Assembly: GCA_041658345.1 (NCBI GenBank)
Contig: JBBAAK010000005.1
Coordinates: 1-64,000 of the forward strand
Origin: JBAZYV01 sp041658345
Lineage (GTDB): Bacteria; Patescibacteriota; Gracilibacteria; UBA1369; 2-02-FULL-48-14
Length of the DNA stretch: 64,000 nucleotides
Reading direction: 5' to 3'
Positions within the stretch are counted from its first letter, which is position 1, and each line of letters opens with the position of its first letter. Shown one piece after another: positions 14,579 to 23,342 of this stretch. The notes under the pieces are model-generated. The model was not told the DNA's origin. It saw nothing but the letters and a program-made list of their open reading frames with translations, and did no database searches. Position numbers and translations under genes: made by a program.

Positions 14579-17236
14579 ATGCCTAGAAAGACAAATATAG
14601 ACCCGGAAGAAAATCAACCAGATGAAAATCCGGAAGATGGTAAGGAGCCTGAGGATGGTAAAGAGCCGGAAGAAGAAACCAACGAAGCAACTGAACCAAA
14701 AAAAGAACTTGTTGAAGAAATCCCAACCGAACTTTTTGCTGCGGGCAAAATAACCGCTCGCCATATTGTGGAAGAGATGGAGGAATCATATTTGGATTAC
14801 GCCATGAGCGTAATTGTTGCCCGTGCTTTGCCGGATGTGCGTGACGGTATGAAGCCTGTACACAGACGTATTTTGTACGCAATGCAAGAACTTGGGCTTC
14901 GTTCAACGGCAGGGTACAGAAAATCAGCCGCCGTTGTGGGAGAGGTTTTGGCAAAATACCATCCACATGGAGACAGTGCAGTTTACGAATCAATGGTGCG
15001 TATGGCGCAAGACTTTTCACTAAGGTACCCACTTGTAAAAGGCCAGGGAAACTTTGGATCGGTAGATGGAGACAACGCAGCTGCCATGCGTTACACGGAG
15101 GCAAAATTATCAAAAATCACAGATGAGATGATGGCGGATATAGAAAAAGAGACCGTAGACTTTTTGCCAAACTACGACGGACGTTACAATGAACCTAGAG
15201 TTTTACCTACAAGAATCCCGCAATTACTCCTTAATGGAACAATGGGAATCGCAGTTGGAATGGCCACAAACATTCCTCCACACAACTTAACGGAAGTGAT
15301 GGAAGGCCTTATGGCTCTATCCGAGAACCCGGAAATGGAAGTTAGCGATTTGATGCAATACATAAAAGGTCCGGATTTCCCAACCGGAGCCACAATTTAT
15401 GGAGCGGAAGCAATCAAAACCATGTACACAACAGGCCGTGGCGGAGTAACCGTGCGTGCAAGAGCGGAGATCCAAGAAGAAAAGAACGGACGATTTAGGA
15501 TTATTATCAACGAAATTCCTTACCAAATAAACAAAGCAACTCTTGTAGAAAAGATTGCTGATCTTGTGCAGGAAAAGAAAATTGTTGGAATTTCAGACTT
15601 GCGTGACGAAAGTAATCGCGAAGGAATGCGCATTGTAATTGAACTTAAAAAGGACTCCTATCCAAATAAGATTTTAAACCAACTTTATAAGCTCACTCCA
15701 CTGCAATCCAATTTCAACATGAATATGATTGCGCTTGTGGATAGAGGTATGCAACCTCGCCTACTTAATTTGAAGCAGGTTCTTGAACATTTTATTGAAC
15801 ATCGAAAAGAGGTAATTACGCGCCGAACGATTTACGAACTTAAGATGGCAAAAGCACGCGCACATATTTTGGAAGGATTAAAGATTGCTCTCGACAATAT
15901 TGATGCGGTAATCGCCACAATTAGAGGTTCAGACACAAAAGAAGAAGCACACGTGGCTTTGATGCAAAAATTCAATCTTTCTGATTTGCAATCCACGGCA
16001 ATCCTGGAAATGAGATTGCAAACACTTGCAGGTCTAGAACGCGCAAAAATCGAAGATGAACTTGCGGAAAAAATGCGCTTAATCACGGAACTTGAAGGCA
16101 TACTTGCCGACACAAAGAAGATCTTAAAAATAATGCAAAAAGAATTTAAAGAGATTAGCGAGCAATATGGTGATGCACGTAGAACAGAAATCATTCCTCA
16201 AGCACTCGGCGAATTCTCCGTGAAAGATACAATTCCAAATGAAGACATGGTTGTAACGCTTACAAAAGAAAACTACGTAAAACGTGTTCATCCATCCGCT
16301 TTCCGCCGTCAAGAACGTGGCGGACAAGGAAAACTCGCCATGAGCACAAAGGAAGAAGATGAGATTGAGATTATGCGTTTTGCAAAAAATCACGATAAAC
16401 TTCTTTTCTTCACGAACACGGGACGTGTATTCCAACTCCCTGTTTACGAATTGCCTAAAGCAACTCGCCAAGCAAAAGGAACGCCTCTAATCAATCTGAT
16501 CCAACTAACCAGAGAGGAAAATGTTACCGCAATGCTTGTAGTAACAGACGAACAATTTAAAGGTGAATTCCTATTTATGGCAACGCAAAAAGGAACCGTT
16601 AAAAAAACTCCTGTTGCAGACTTTAAAAATGTTCGAAAATCAGGCCTAATCGCAATAAAATTGCGTGAAGACGACTGCCTTTCTTGGGTAAAACAATCTA
16701 ATGCTGGCAACCATATTATGATGGTAACTTACGAGGGGAAATGTATTCAATTTGATCAAGCTGATGTTCGCCCAATGGGTCGCTCCTCAATGGGAGTACG
16801 CGGAATAAAACTCCGCGCAGAAGACAGCGTGGTAGAAATGGACCTTATAGTAGACCCTAAATCAGACCTGCTTGTGGTAATGGAAAATGGACTTGGGAAA
16901 CGCACACCGGTTGCCGAATACAGGTTCCAAACACGTGGCGGAAGCGGAGTAAAAACAGCAAATCTAACCACAAAAACAGGTAAACTTGTTGGCGCAAAAG
17001 TTGTGGAACCGGGCACCGAGGGCGATATAATGATAGTCTCACGCAAAGGAGTTATGATTCGCACTCAAATAGAGAGCGTTCCATCACGTGGACGTGCCAC
17101 ACAAGGAGTGTATATTATGAGAGTAAAGAACGATGACAAAGTTGCTTCAATGTCGTTTATAGCACGCGCAGACGAACCGGAACTATCAGAAGAATCCGTG
17201 GACATGGAAGAAGATACTCAAACCCAATTAGTATGA
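14579..17236 (+). CDS. gyrA: DNA gyrase subunit A
   Basis: Breakage-reunion subunit of gyrase, 885 residues. It begins with an unusual acidic, low-complexity extension of about 50 residues (Glu/Pro/Lys-rich) before the conserved domain starts at TARHIVEEMEESYLDYAMSV. The catalytic Tyr172 lies in AAAMRYTEAK. The quinolone-determining region reads HPHGDSAVYESM, with Ser at the position of E. coli Ser83 and Glu at that of Asp87. The C-terminal propeller has a GyrA-box-like QERGGQGK, which departs from QRRGGKG in the second and sixth positions. It could be a ParC-like paralogue, but the presence of the box and of gyrB favours GyrA. Coupled to the next gene by a 4-base overlap. Confidence 0.92.
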   Translation: MPRKTNIDPEENQPDENPEDGKEPEDGKEPEEETNEATEPKKELVEEIPTELFAAGKITARHIVEEMEESYLDYAMSVIVARALPDVRDGMKPVHRRILYAMQELGLRSTAGYRKSAAVVGEVLAKYHPHGDSAVYESMVRMAQDFSLRYPLVKGQGNFGSVDGDNAAAMRYTEAKLSKITDEMMADIEKETVDFLPNYDGRYNEPRVLPTRIPQLLLNGTMGIAVGMATNIPPHNLTEVMEGLMALSENPEMEVSDLMQYIKGPDFPTGATIYGAEAIKTMYTTGRGGVTVRARAEIQEEKNGRFRIIINEIPYQINKATLVEKIADLVQEKKIVGISDLRDESNREGMRIVIELKKDSYPNKILNQLYKLTPLQSNFNMNMIALVDRGMQPRLLNLKQVLEHFIEHRKEVITRRTIYELKMAKARAHILEGLKIALDNIDAVIATIRGSDTKEEAHVALMQKFNLSDLQSTAILEMRLQTLAGLERAKIEDELAEKMRLITELEGILADTKKILKIMQKEFKEISEQYGDARRTEIIPQALGEFSVKDTIPNEDMVVTLTKENYVKRVHPSAFRRQERGGQGKLAMSTKEEDEIEIMRFAKNHDKLLFFTNTGRVFQLPVYELPKATRQAKGTPLINLIQLTREENVTAMLVVTDEQFKGEFLFMATQKGTVKKTPVADFKNVRKSGLIAIKLREDDCLSWVKQSNAGNHIMMVTYEGKCIQFDQADVRPMGRSSMGVRGIKLRAEDSVVEMDLIVDPKSDLLVVMENGLGKRTPVAEYRFQTRGGSGVKTANLTTKTGKLVGAKVVEPGTEGDIMIVSRKGVMIRTQIESVPSRGRATQGVYIMRVKNDDKVASMSFIARADEPELSEESVDMEEDTQTQLV

Positions 17237-18477
17237 AAAAATCATTCCACGCCCTCTTAGTTTTAACGTTAATGACCCTGCTCGCTCCCCAAGCTTTTGC
17301 TGTAGGCGGAGATCTTGCGATCAATGCGTCAAATATAAAGTTTAGCACCACAGGTTACATACAAGGCACAAACACTCGTATTTGGATCACGGTACAAAAC
17401 AATAGCGAATATGACTTGCTTGGTTCGGTTAGAATCACAGCAAATGGAGAAGCTGTTGCGGGAGATCAACCGGTCTCCGTACTGGGCAACAAAACAGATG
17501 ACGTTTTTATAGATTGGGTTCCTTCAAAAATAGGGACTTATGATTTGGTCATAAACATAATGCCGTGGGAAAGCCAAGGAGACGACACATCCAACAACAC
17601 TGTAATTCAGCAGGTTTACGTTGAACAAGATACGGATAGAGATGGAATCCCGGATAGCAGGGATGATGACAAAGATGGAGACAGTGTGAAAAATGCTGAA
17701 GACGCCTTCCCCGACGATCCTTCCGAATGGAAAGATACCGATGGCGACGGTAATGGAAATAATATAGATACAGACGATGACAACGACGGTGTACTTGATA
17801 CGGAAGATGAATTACCGGAAGATCCACTACATTCAAAGGATATGGATAAGGATGGAATAGCCGATGAAGAAGATGACGATATAGATGGAGACGGACTATT
17901 AAACGGAGAAGAGGATGATATTGGAACAGACCCGCTTTTAGTTGATACGGATAATGACCATGTGGGTGATAAAGAAGATCCATTCCCACTCGATCCAAAG
18001 GAATGGTCAGATATGGATAGTGATGGGATTGGAGATAACACGGATACGGATATTGATGGCGATGGGGTATTAAACCAGGAAGATATTGACCCATCTAACC
18101 AGGCCCCAACCGCAAATGTTAATGACAAAATTATTCTTGCCGGGCTTGACTCCGAAGTTATTTTTGATGCAAGCACCTCTACGGACGATGGCGAAATTAC
18201 AAAATATGTTTGGCAGATTGGAGACGAAACTTTGGAAGGTCAAGTGGTTAAGAAAACATTTGATTCAAAAGGCCTACAAATTGCCACTCTAACTGTTTAT
18301 GATCAAAACGGCCAATCTGATTCAATTGAAGTCCGTGTAAGAGTTTATGATTTTAAGTTTTTAATGGAGGCCTCAGCCTTTTCCTTACTACTCATTTTGC
18401 TTGCCTTCTATATAATCTATCGCTATAATCGCGCGGCCCCAAAGAAAAAAACTAAAAAGGCTAGCTCTAAACTATAA
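17233..18477 (+). CDS. Surface protein with TSP3 calcium repeats and PKD domain
   Basis: A 414-residue exported protein whose ATG overlaps the gyrA stop (ATGA). Signal peptide at residues 1-23 (LLAPQAFA). Residues about 30-130 form a CARDB/Ig-like domain. Residues about 135-285 hold many Asp-rich DxDxDGxxD repeats of thrombospondin type 3 (DTDGDGNGNN, DTDNDHVGD). A PKD-like domain follows (APTANVND, FDASTSTDDGEIT). One transmembrane helix (about 377-398) and a Lys-rich tail anchor it. Role: probably calcium-stiffened cell-surface stalk. The coupling to gyrA is odd and probably only reflects compact gene packing. Confidence 0.8.
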   Translation: MKKSFHALLVLTLMTLLAPQAFAVGGDLAINASNIKFSTTGYIQGTNTRIWITVQNNSEYDLLGSVRITANGEAVAGDQPVSVLGNKTDDVFIDWVPSKIGTYDLVINIMPWESQGDDTSNNTVIQQVYVEQDTDRDGIPDSRDDDKDGDSVKNAEDAFPDDPSEWKDTDGDGNGNNIDTDDDNDGVLDTEDELPEDPLHSKDMDKDGIADEEDDDIDGDGLLNGEEDDIGTDPLLVDTDNDHVGDKEDPFPLDPKEWSDMDSDGIGDNTDTDIDGDGVLNQEDIDPSNQAPTANVNDKIILAGLDSEVIFDASTSTDDGEITKYVWQIGDETLEGQVVKKTFDSKGLQIATLTVYDQNGQSDSIEVRVRVYDFKFLMEASAFSLLLILLAFYIIYRYNRAAPKKKTKKASSKL

Positions 18478-18480
18478 ACT

Positions 18481-18786
18481 ATGAAAAAGGACATTCACCC
18501 AAAATATTACCAAGATGCTAAAATTTCTTGCGCAAACTGCTCAGCAAAGTTTGACTATGGCACCACAAAAGAAGAAGTGCGCATTGAAACCTGTAGCCAA
18601 TGTCACCCATTCTTCACGGGTAAGAACGTACTTATGGATACAGAAGGACGTATTGATAAATTCCGTCAAAAAATGTCTGGTGCAGTTCAACGTGAGAAAA
18701 AGACCAGAAACAAGAAGACTCTTGAAGAACGCGTGAATGAAGAAATTTCATCTCAAATTGCAAAAGAAAAGGCTAAAGAAGCATAA
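18481..18786 (+). CDS. rpmE: Ribosomal protein bL31
   Basis: A 101-residue 50S subunit protein. It begins MKKDIHPKYY and has the zinc-binding cysteines of the C+ type: Cys17, Cys20, Cys38 and Cys41, followed by HPFFTG. The family is usually about 65-75 residues; the extra basic/acidic helical tail (ERVNEEISSQIAKEKAKEA) is an extension. It follows the surface protein by 3 bases and precedes tgt by 3 bases, so it is in the same operon. Confidence 0.93.
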   Translation: MKKDIHPKYYQDAKISCANCSAKFDYGTTKEEVRIETCSQCHPFFTGKNVLMDTEGRIDKFRQKMSGAVQREKKTRNKKTLEERVNEEISSQIAKEKAKEA

Positions 18787-18789
18787 GAC

Positions 18790-19908
18790 ATGTTCACATT
18801 CAAAATAGAAAAGACTTCAAGCGATGGCAGTCTTGCACGGCTTGGAGTTTTCGAAACCCCACATGGGAACATTAAAACTCCGGTTTTTATGCCGGTTGGC
18901 ACAAAAGCAACGGTCAAATCTTTGGATTACAAGGATTTGGAAAGCCTTGGCGCTCAAATAATACTTGCCAACACCTACCACCTGGAAATGCGCCCAGGCG
19001 CAGAACTAGTTGCAAAAATGGGCGGACTGCACAAATGGATGAATTGGAACCACCCGATTCTAACTGACTCCGGTGGATTCCAGGTTTTTTCACTGGAAGC
19101 CAGCCGTAAAATAACAGATGAAGGAGTGGAATTTAGATCGCATATAGACGGCGCAAAGCATTTTTTTACGCCGGAAAAAGCTATCAAAATTCAGGAACAA
19201 TTGGGTGCAGACATTATTATGGCTTTTGATGAATGTGCGCCGGCTGGAGTAGACGAAACTTATACTGGAAAGGCCATGCAAAGAACCCACGATTGGGCCC
19301 TTAAATGCCAAAAAGCAAAAACCCGCAATGACCAAGCCCTTTTCCCTATTGTACAAGGAGGATCCTTTAAAAATTTGCGTGAAGAATCTGCAAAATTTAT
19401 GGCAAGCCTGGATACGCCAGGAATAGCAATAGGCGGAGTTAGCGTTGGAGAATCATTTGAACAAAAAATGTATGCAATAGAAAGTGCCCTTCCCTTTTTA
19501 CCTCTGGAAAAACCACGCTACCTTATGGGTGTTGGCACTCCGGATGACATTTTGGAGGGAATCGACAGGGGAATTGATATGTTCGACTGCGTACTCGCTA
19601 CCAGATTAGCTCGGCACTGCGCCTTTTGGGATTTTGATGGCAGGCATGATATAACAAACGAGATATATAAGTTTGACCCCTCCCCACTCTGCCCGGAGAT
19701 TCCATGTTTTGCCACGCGTGAATTCTCAAAAAGCTATATTCGCCACCTTATGATTGAGAATGAGTTGCTTGGAATTAGACTACTTACAATGCACAACATA
19801 GCGTTTTTATTTCACCTAATTGAGAAAGTTCGCTATCATATCGAGGAAGGCAGTTTCAAAAATTTTAAGCAGGAATTTTTAAACCGTTTCTTATCAAAAA
19901 ATGATTAG
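18790..19908 (+). CDS. tgt: Queuine tRNA-ribosyltransferase-like protein with altered zinc site
   Basis: A 372-residue TIM-barrel TGT, which exchanges G34 of GUN-anticodon tRNAs for a queuosine precursor. DSGGFQVFSL, DECAP and the nucleophile region MFDCVLATR are present. The zinc site is not normal: aligned without gaps to E. coli DPECDCYTC, this protein reads CPEIPCFAT, keeping only the second cysteine; the downstream histidine (TMHN) is kept. The loop PTRNARNG is changed to ATRLARHC. So binding or specificity may differ. It overlaps ruvA by 8 bases. The tRNA-modification partner queA is not in the window. Confidence 0.85.
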   Translation: MFTFKIEKTSSDGSLARLGVFETPHGNIKTPVFMPVGTKATVKSLDYKDLESLGAQIILANTYHLEMRPGAELVAKMGGLHKWMNWNHPILTDSGGFQVFSLEASRKITDEGVEFRSHIDGAKHFFTPEKAIKIQEQLGADIIMAFDECAPAGVDETYTGKAMQRTHDWALKCQKAKTRNDQALFPIVQGGSFKNLREESAKFMASLDTPGIAIGGVSVGESFEQKMYAIESALPFLPLEKPRYLMGVGTPDDILEGIDRGIDMFDCVLATRLARHCAFWDFDGRHDITNEIYKFDPSPLCPEIPCFATREFSKSYIRHLMIENELLGIRLLTMHNIAFLFHLIEKVRYHIEEGSFKNFKQEFLNRFLSKND

Positions 19909-20467
19909 ATTGCTACAAGGTACCGTTTACAGCCGTGACGAACGAACAATAATTTTACTCACGAATGGTGTTGGATATTACGTTGCGATCCCATCGGCTT
20001 TACATGTAGAAGAAAATGCAGAATTAACCTTATTCATCCATACCCATGTGCGTGAAGACACATTCGCTTTATATGGCTTTAGAACAAAAAATGAGCTCAA
20101 CTTTTTTGAAATTTTGCTAACAATAAACGGCATAGGCCCAAAAATGGCCATGGAGATTTTAAATGAACCGCCGGAACTGATACAAAACGCAATCTTACAA
20201 GAAAATATATCCGCGCTCACAAAAATCCCGGGAGTTGGTAAAAAAATTGCAGAAAGAATTGTACTCGAACTCAAATCCAAATTAAATGCCACGGGAATTA
20301 ATTTAAGTGGCAAAGCCTACCTGCAAAAAGGCACAAACGAAGATGCAATTACAGCCCTGGAAGGGCTTGGCTACAAGAGAAATCATATACAAAAAGTATT
20401 TGGTGAACTAGCCGATCCACCGGAAAAAACGGAAGATTTGATCCGCCTATTCCTACAAATGGCATGA
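19901..20467 (+). CDS. ruvA: Holliday junction helicase subunit RuvA
   Basis: A 188-residue protein that binds four-way junctions and loads RuvB. It begins MIRLLQGTVYSRDE with an OB-fold, then two helix-hairpin-helix motifs (LLTINGIGPKMAMEIL and LTKIPGVGKKIAERIVLELK), and a C-terminal three-helix domain (EDAITALEGLGYK) that contacts RuvB. Length is typical. It overlaps tgt by 8 bases and the M24 peptidase by 4 bases. RuvC is encoded separately at 28796; ruvB is not in the window. Confidence 0.93.
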   Translation: MIRLLQGTVYSRDERTIILLTNGVGYYVAIPSALHVEENAELTLFIHTHVREDTFALYGFRTKNELNFFEILLTINGIGPKMAMEILNEPPELIQNAILQENISALTKIPGVGKKIAERIVLELKSKLNATGINLSGKAYLQKGTNEDAITALEGLGYKRNHIQKVFGELADPPEKTEDLIRLFLQMA

Positions 20468-21465
20468 AACTGATTACAAATCAAAAAAACGTGGAATATT
20501 TAAGCGGTTTCACCGGCTCACATGCTTTTTTGTTGATAGGCAAAAACAAAAACTACCTTTTTACAGATGGAAGATACCTGGGCTATGCACTCAAATTAAA
20601 AGATGAAAAAACCAGAATCAATTTTGAAGTGATGGAAATAAAACCGGACCTAAACAAAGTACTAAATAAAATTACAAAAGGACCTGTGGAATTTGAGGCT
20701 AATAATCTTTCTGTGGCGAAATTTGCAGAGTGGAAAAAGAAATTCGCAGGCAAAAAAATGGCGCAAATCAACGCAAAGGATTCAATCGAAGATATAAGAG
20801 CAATAAAAGAAGAAATGGAAATTAAAAACATCAAAAAATCGCAGGATATAAACCAAAAAGTGCTAGAGCGAATACAAAAATTACTCGTTCCTGGTGTAAC
20901 TGAGCTACAAATAGCCTGGAAAATAAGAGAAATTGCTCACGATTTTGGAATAGAAGAACTTTCGTTTGACCCAATAGTGGCTTTTGGCAAAAATAGCGCG
21001 ATTCCACATCACCAAAATACAAATGCAAAACTCACCGACAAAGATGTAATTTTAATAGATATGGGAATGAAATTTAACGGATACTGTAGCGATATGACGC
21101 GCACTTTTTTGCCAAAAAAACCAAGCGCCGAACAAATGAATATTTATTCCGCAGTCCTAAGCGCACAACTAAAGGCAATCGCAAAAATTAAAGACGGAGC
21201 CAAGGTAAAGGACATAGACCTTATTGCCCGCAAAGAAATGGGCAAATATGAAGAGTTTTTTAATCATTCACTCGGCCATGGACTTGGGATAGAAATCCAC
21301 GAATCACCACGGCTCAGCACACTTAGCAAGGAAATCTTAAAAGAAAATATGATTATAACAGTTGAACCTGGCATATATCTGCCGGGGAAATTTGGTGTAC
21401 GCATAGAGGATATGGGGCTCGTAAGAAAAAACGGTTTTACGCTCTTCACTAGCTACCCAAAATAA
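20464..21465 (+). CDS. M24 family Xaa-Pro aminopeptidase
   Basis: A 333-residue cytosolic metallopeptidase that removes N-terminal residues before proline. The N-terminal creatinase-like domain (residues 1-110, NVEYLSGFTGSHAF, TDGRYLGYA) is short. The pita-bread catalytic domain shows the five metal ligands: Asp in ILIDMGMKF, Asp in CSDMTRTF, His in LGHGLGIEIHE, Glu in TVEPGIYLPG and Glu in VRIEDMG. This matches the PepP/PepQ/YpdF group; the exact member cannot be fixed by eye. ATGA overlap with ruvA. Confidence 0.88.
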   Translation: MKLITNQKNVEYLSGFTGSHAFLLIGKNKNYLFTDGRYLGYALKLKDEKTRINFEVMEIKPDLNKVLNKITKGPVEFEANNLSVAKFAEWKKKFAGKKMAQINAKDSIEDIRAIKEEMEIKNIKKSQDINQKVLERIQKLLVPGVTELQIAWKIREIAHDFGIEELSFDPIVAFGKNSAIPHHQNTNAKLTDKDVILIDMGMKFNGYCSDMTRTFLPKKPSAEQMNIYSAVLSAQLKAIAKIKDGAKVKDIDLIARKEMGKYEEFFNHSLGHGLGIEIHESPRLSTLSKEILKENMIITVEPGIYLPGKFGVRIEDMGLVRKNGFTLFTSYPK

Positions 21466-21467
21466 AG

Positions 21468-21479
21468 TAGAATGCCGTT
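21468..21479 (+). promoter_or_regulatory. -10 box of glmS, leaderless spacing
   Basis: TAGAAT (21468-21473) then GCCGTT then the ATG at 21480. The spacing places the transcription start on the start codon. It lies inside the 15-base gap after the M24 peptidase gene. Confidence 0.5.
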
Positions 21480-23258
21480 ATGTGTGGAATTTTTGCCTAC
21501 ATCGGGTCGTCAAACAAAGCTTCAGAAATAGTCTTAAAGGGACTAAAAAAGCTTGAGTACAGGGGTTACGACTCCTGGGGTATTGTTGCACAACTGGAAA
21601 ACGGCGAAATGCCAATAGAAAAACATATTGGAAAAATATCGGAAGTAAGCAAATTAGATGATGCGCTATTAAATCCATCTCGTTTGGCGATGGGCCATTC
21701 ACGCTGGGCAACTCATGGTGGAGTAACTCAATATAACGCACATCCACACACCACGGAAAATCAAGATATTGCTGTTATACATAATGGTATTTTTGAAAAT
21801 TACTTGGAGTTAAAAGAAGAACTTATAAAAAAAGGCCATCAATTTAGATCGGAAACAGACACGGAAATCTTTGCGCATTTAATAGAAGAAGAGATGGCGA
21901 ATGGATTTGAGACGGCCTTCAAAAAAGCCTGCGACCGTGTAACCGGACGCTATGCTGTAGTGGCAATGTATAAGGGCGAACAAAAGATAATCGCATCCAG
22001 ACGCGGTTCCCCGCTTATAATTGGTAAAGGCGATGATGGCACCTATTTTATAGCCTCAGACGTACCTGCATTCTTGGAATATACCAAAGAAGTCTTATAC
22101 CTGGATGACAATCAAATGGTTGTTCTTGCGAACGCAAGCGCGACTTTTTATGATTTAAGTAGCAATAAAGAGATCGAAAAACGCACAATCTCCATAGATT
22201 GGGAGGAAGAAATGGCGGAAAAAGGACTGTACCCACACTTTATGATCAAAGAAATCATGGAGCAAAAAGACACCCTGGCCAGGGCAATCAACACAGACCC
22301 AACTTTAATTTTAAAAGTTGCGGAACTTATTAAAAAAGCTTATGGCACAACCCTAGTTGGATGCGGAACAGCCGGCAAAGTAGCCATGGTTGGAGAATAT
22401 TTATTTGCAGGAATCGCAAAAAAACATGTTAATACCAAATTTGGATCTGAATTTAAAAGTGCCAGGCATTTTTTAACAGATCGTTCCCTTGTAATCGCCA
22501 TCTCTCAATCCGGTGAAACGGCAGACACTCTTGAAGCCCTGGAAATCGCAAAAGAAAAAGGTGCCACAATTGTATCCATAGTTAATGTGGAAACCTCAAC
22601 AATGGCACGCATGTCTGATTTTGTTATTCCGCTCAAAGCGGGACCGGAAAAAGCTGTTGCCTCAACAAAGGCCACAACCTCACAAATTGCAATTTTAACG
22701 CTTCTTGCCTATGCGGTTGCCGATAAATTTGACGAAGGAAGACAAATGTTGATTGAAGCGGACGGAAAATTAAACGACATGCTTAACCCACGCTACGAGG
22801 AACACATAGAAAATATTGCGGAACAAATCAAAACCGCAAAAGACATAATGATAATTGGAAGAGATCTAAATTACCCCATAGCACTTGAATCATCCATAAA
22901 ACTACAAGAAGTTTCATACATCCATGCAGAAGGTTTTGCCGGGGGTGAATTAAAACATGGCCCAATAGCCCTAATTTCCGAAGGGACACCCTGTATAATA
23001 ATAGCTCCAAACGATGAAAATAAATCCGACATCCTATCTAACGCGATGGAATTAAAAGCCCGCGGAGCATTTTTGATTGGCGTATCCAGTGAAAATGCAG
23101 AAATTTTTGACCTTTGGATAAGAGTGCCACTAAGTGGCAACGCCTCACCCATTATGAATCTCATCCCAATACAAATGTTGGCGTATAAACTCGCCGTAAT
23201 GCGAAAAAATAATCCGGATATGCCACGCAATCTTGCAAAATCCGTAACAGTTAAGTAG
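21480..23258 (+). CDS. glmS: Glutamine-fructose-6-phosphate aminotransferase
   Basis: Makes glucosamine-6-phosphate from fructose-6-phosphate and glutamine, the first step to UDP-GlcNAc for peptidoglycan and surface glycans. The N-terminal glutamine amidotransferase has the nucleophile Cys2 (MCGIFAYIG), SRWATHG and HNGIFENY. The two SIS sugar-isomerase domains follow (GCGTAGKVA, ISQSGETADTLEAL, EGFAGGELKHGPIAL), and the C-terminus reads NLAKSVTVK. The 592-residue length is typical. No glmS ribozyme is visible; upstream sequence is too short for one and its -10 box suggests a leaderless mRNA. Confidence 0.95.
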   Translation: MCGIFAYIGSSNKASEIVLKGLKKLEYRGYDSWGIVAQLENGEMPIEKHIGKISEVSKLDDALLNPSRLAMGHSRWATHGGVTQYNAHPHTTENQDIAVIHNGIFENYLELKEELIKKGHQFRSETDTEIFAHLIEEEMANGFETAFKKACDRVTGRYAVVAMYKGEQKIIASRRGSPLIIGKGDDGTYFIASDVPAFLEYTKEVLYLDDNQMVVLANASATFYDLSSNKEIEKRTISIDWEEEMAEKGLYPHFMIKEIMEQKDTLARAINTDPTLILKVAELIKKAYGTTLVGCGTAGKVAMVGEYLFAGIAKKHVNTKFGSEFKSARHFLTDRSLVIAISQSGETADTLEALEIAKEKGATIVSIVNVETSTMARMSDFVIPLKAGPEKAVASTKATTSQIAILTLLAYAVADKFDEGRQMLIEADGKLNDMLNPRYEEHIENIAEQIKTAKDIMIIGRDLNYPIALESSIKLQEVSYIHAEGFAGGELKHGPIALISEGTPCIIIAPNDENKSDILSNAMELKARGAFLIGVSSENAEIFDLWIRVPLSGNASPIMNLIPIQMLAYKLAVMRKNNPDMPRNLAKSVTVK

Positions 23259-23288
23259 TTCCACGCACAAAAATCAACAACCCGACCC

Positions 23289-23317
23289 TTGTTTAACAAG
23301 CGATTTTATGGTAGAAT
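23289..23317 (+). promoter_or_regulatory. Promoter of the large surface protein gene
   Basis: -35 TTGTTT (23289-23294), 17-base spacer, -10 TAGAAT (23312-23317). Start codon ATG at 23343, leaving a leader of about 19 bases. This is why the ATG was preferred to the upstream TTG at 23289, which lies in the -35 box. Confidence 0.6.
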
Positions 23318-23342
23318 TCAAAGATTTAACAAATACAAAAGT

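Noticed and set aside
17549..18176. Long antisense open frames opposite the TSP3-repeat gene
   Set aside because: They mirror the repetitive Asp/Gly codons; the products are Ser/Pro or Leu/His-rich low-complexity sequence.
21466..21480. glmS ribozyme before glmS
   Set aside because: Only 15 bases separate it from the previous gene, and a leaderless -10 box is there instead.
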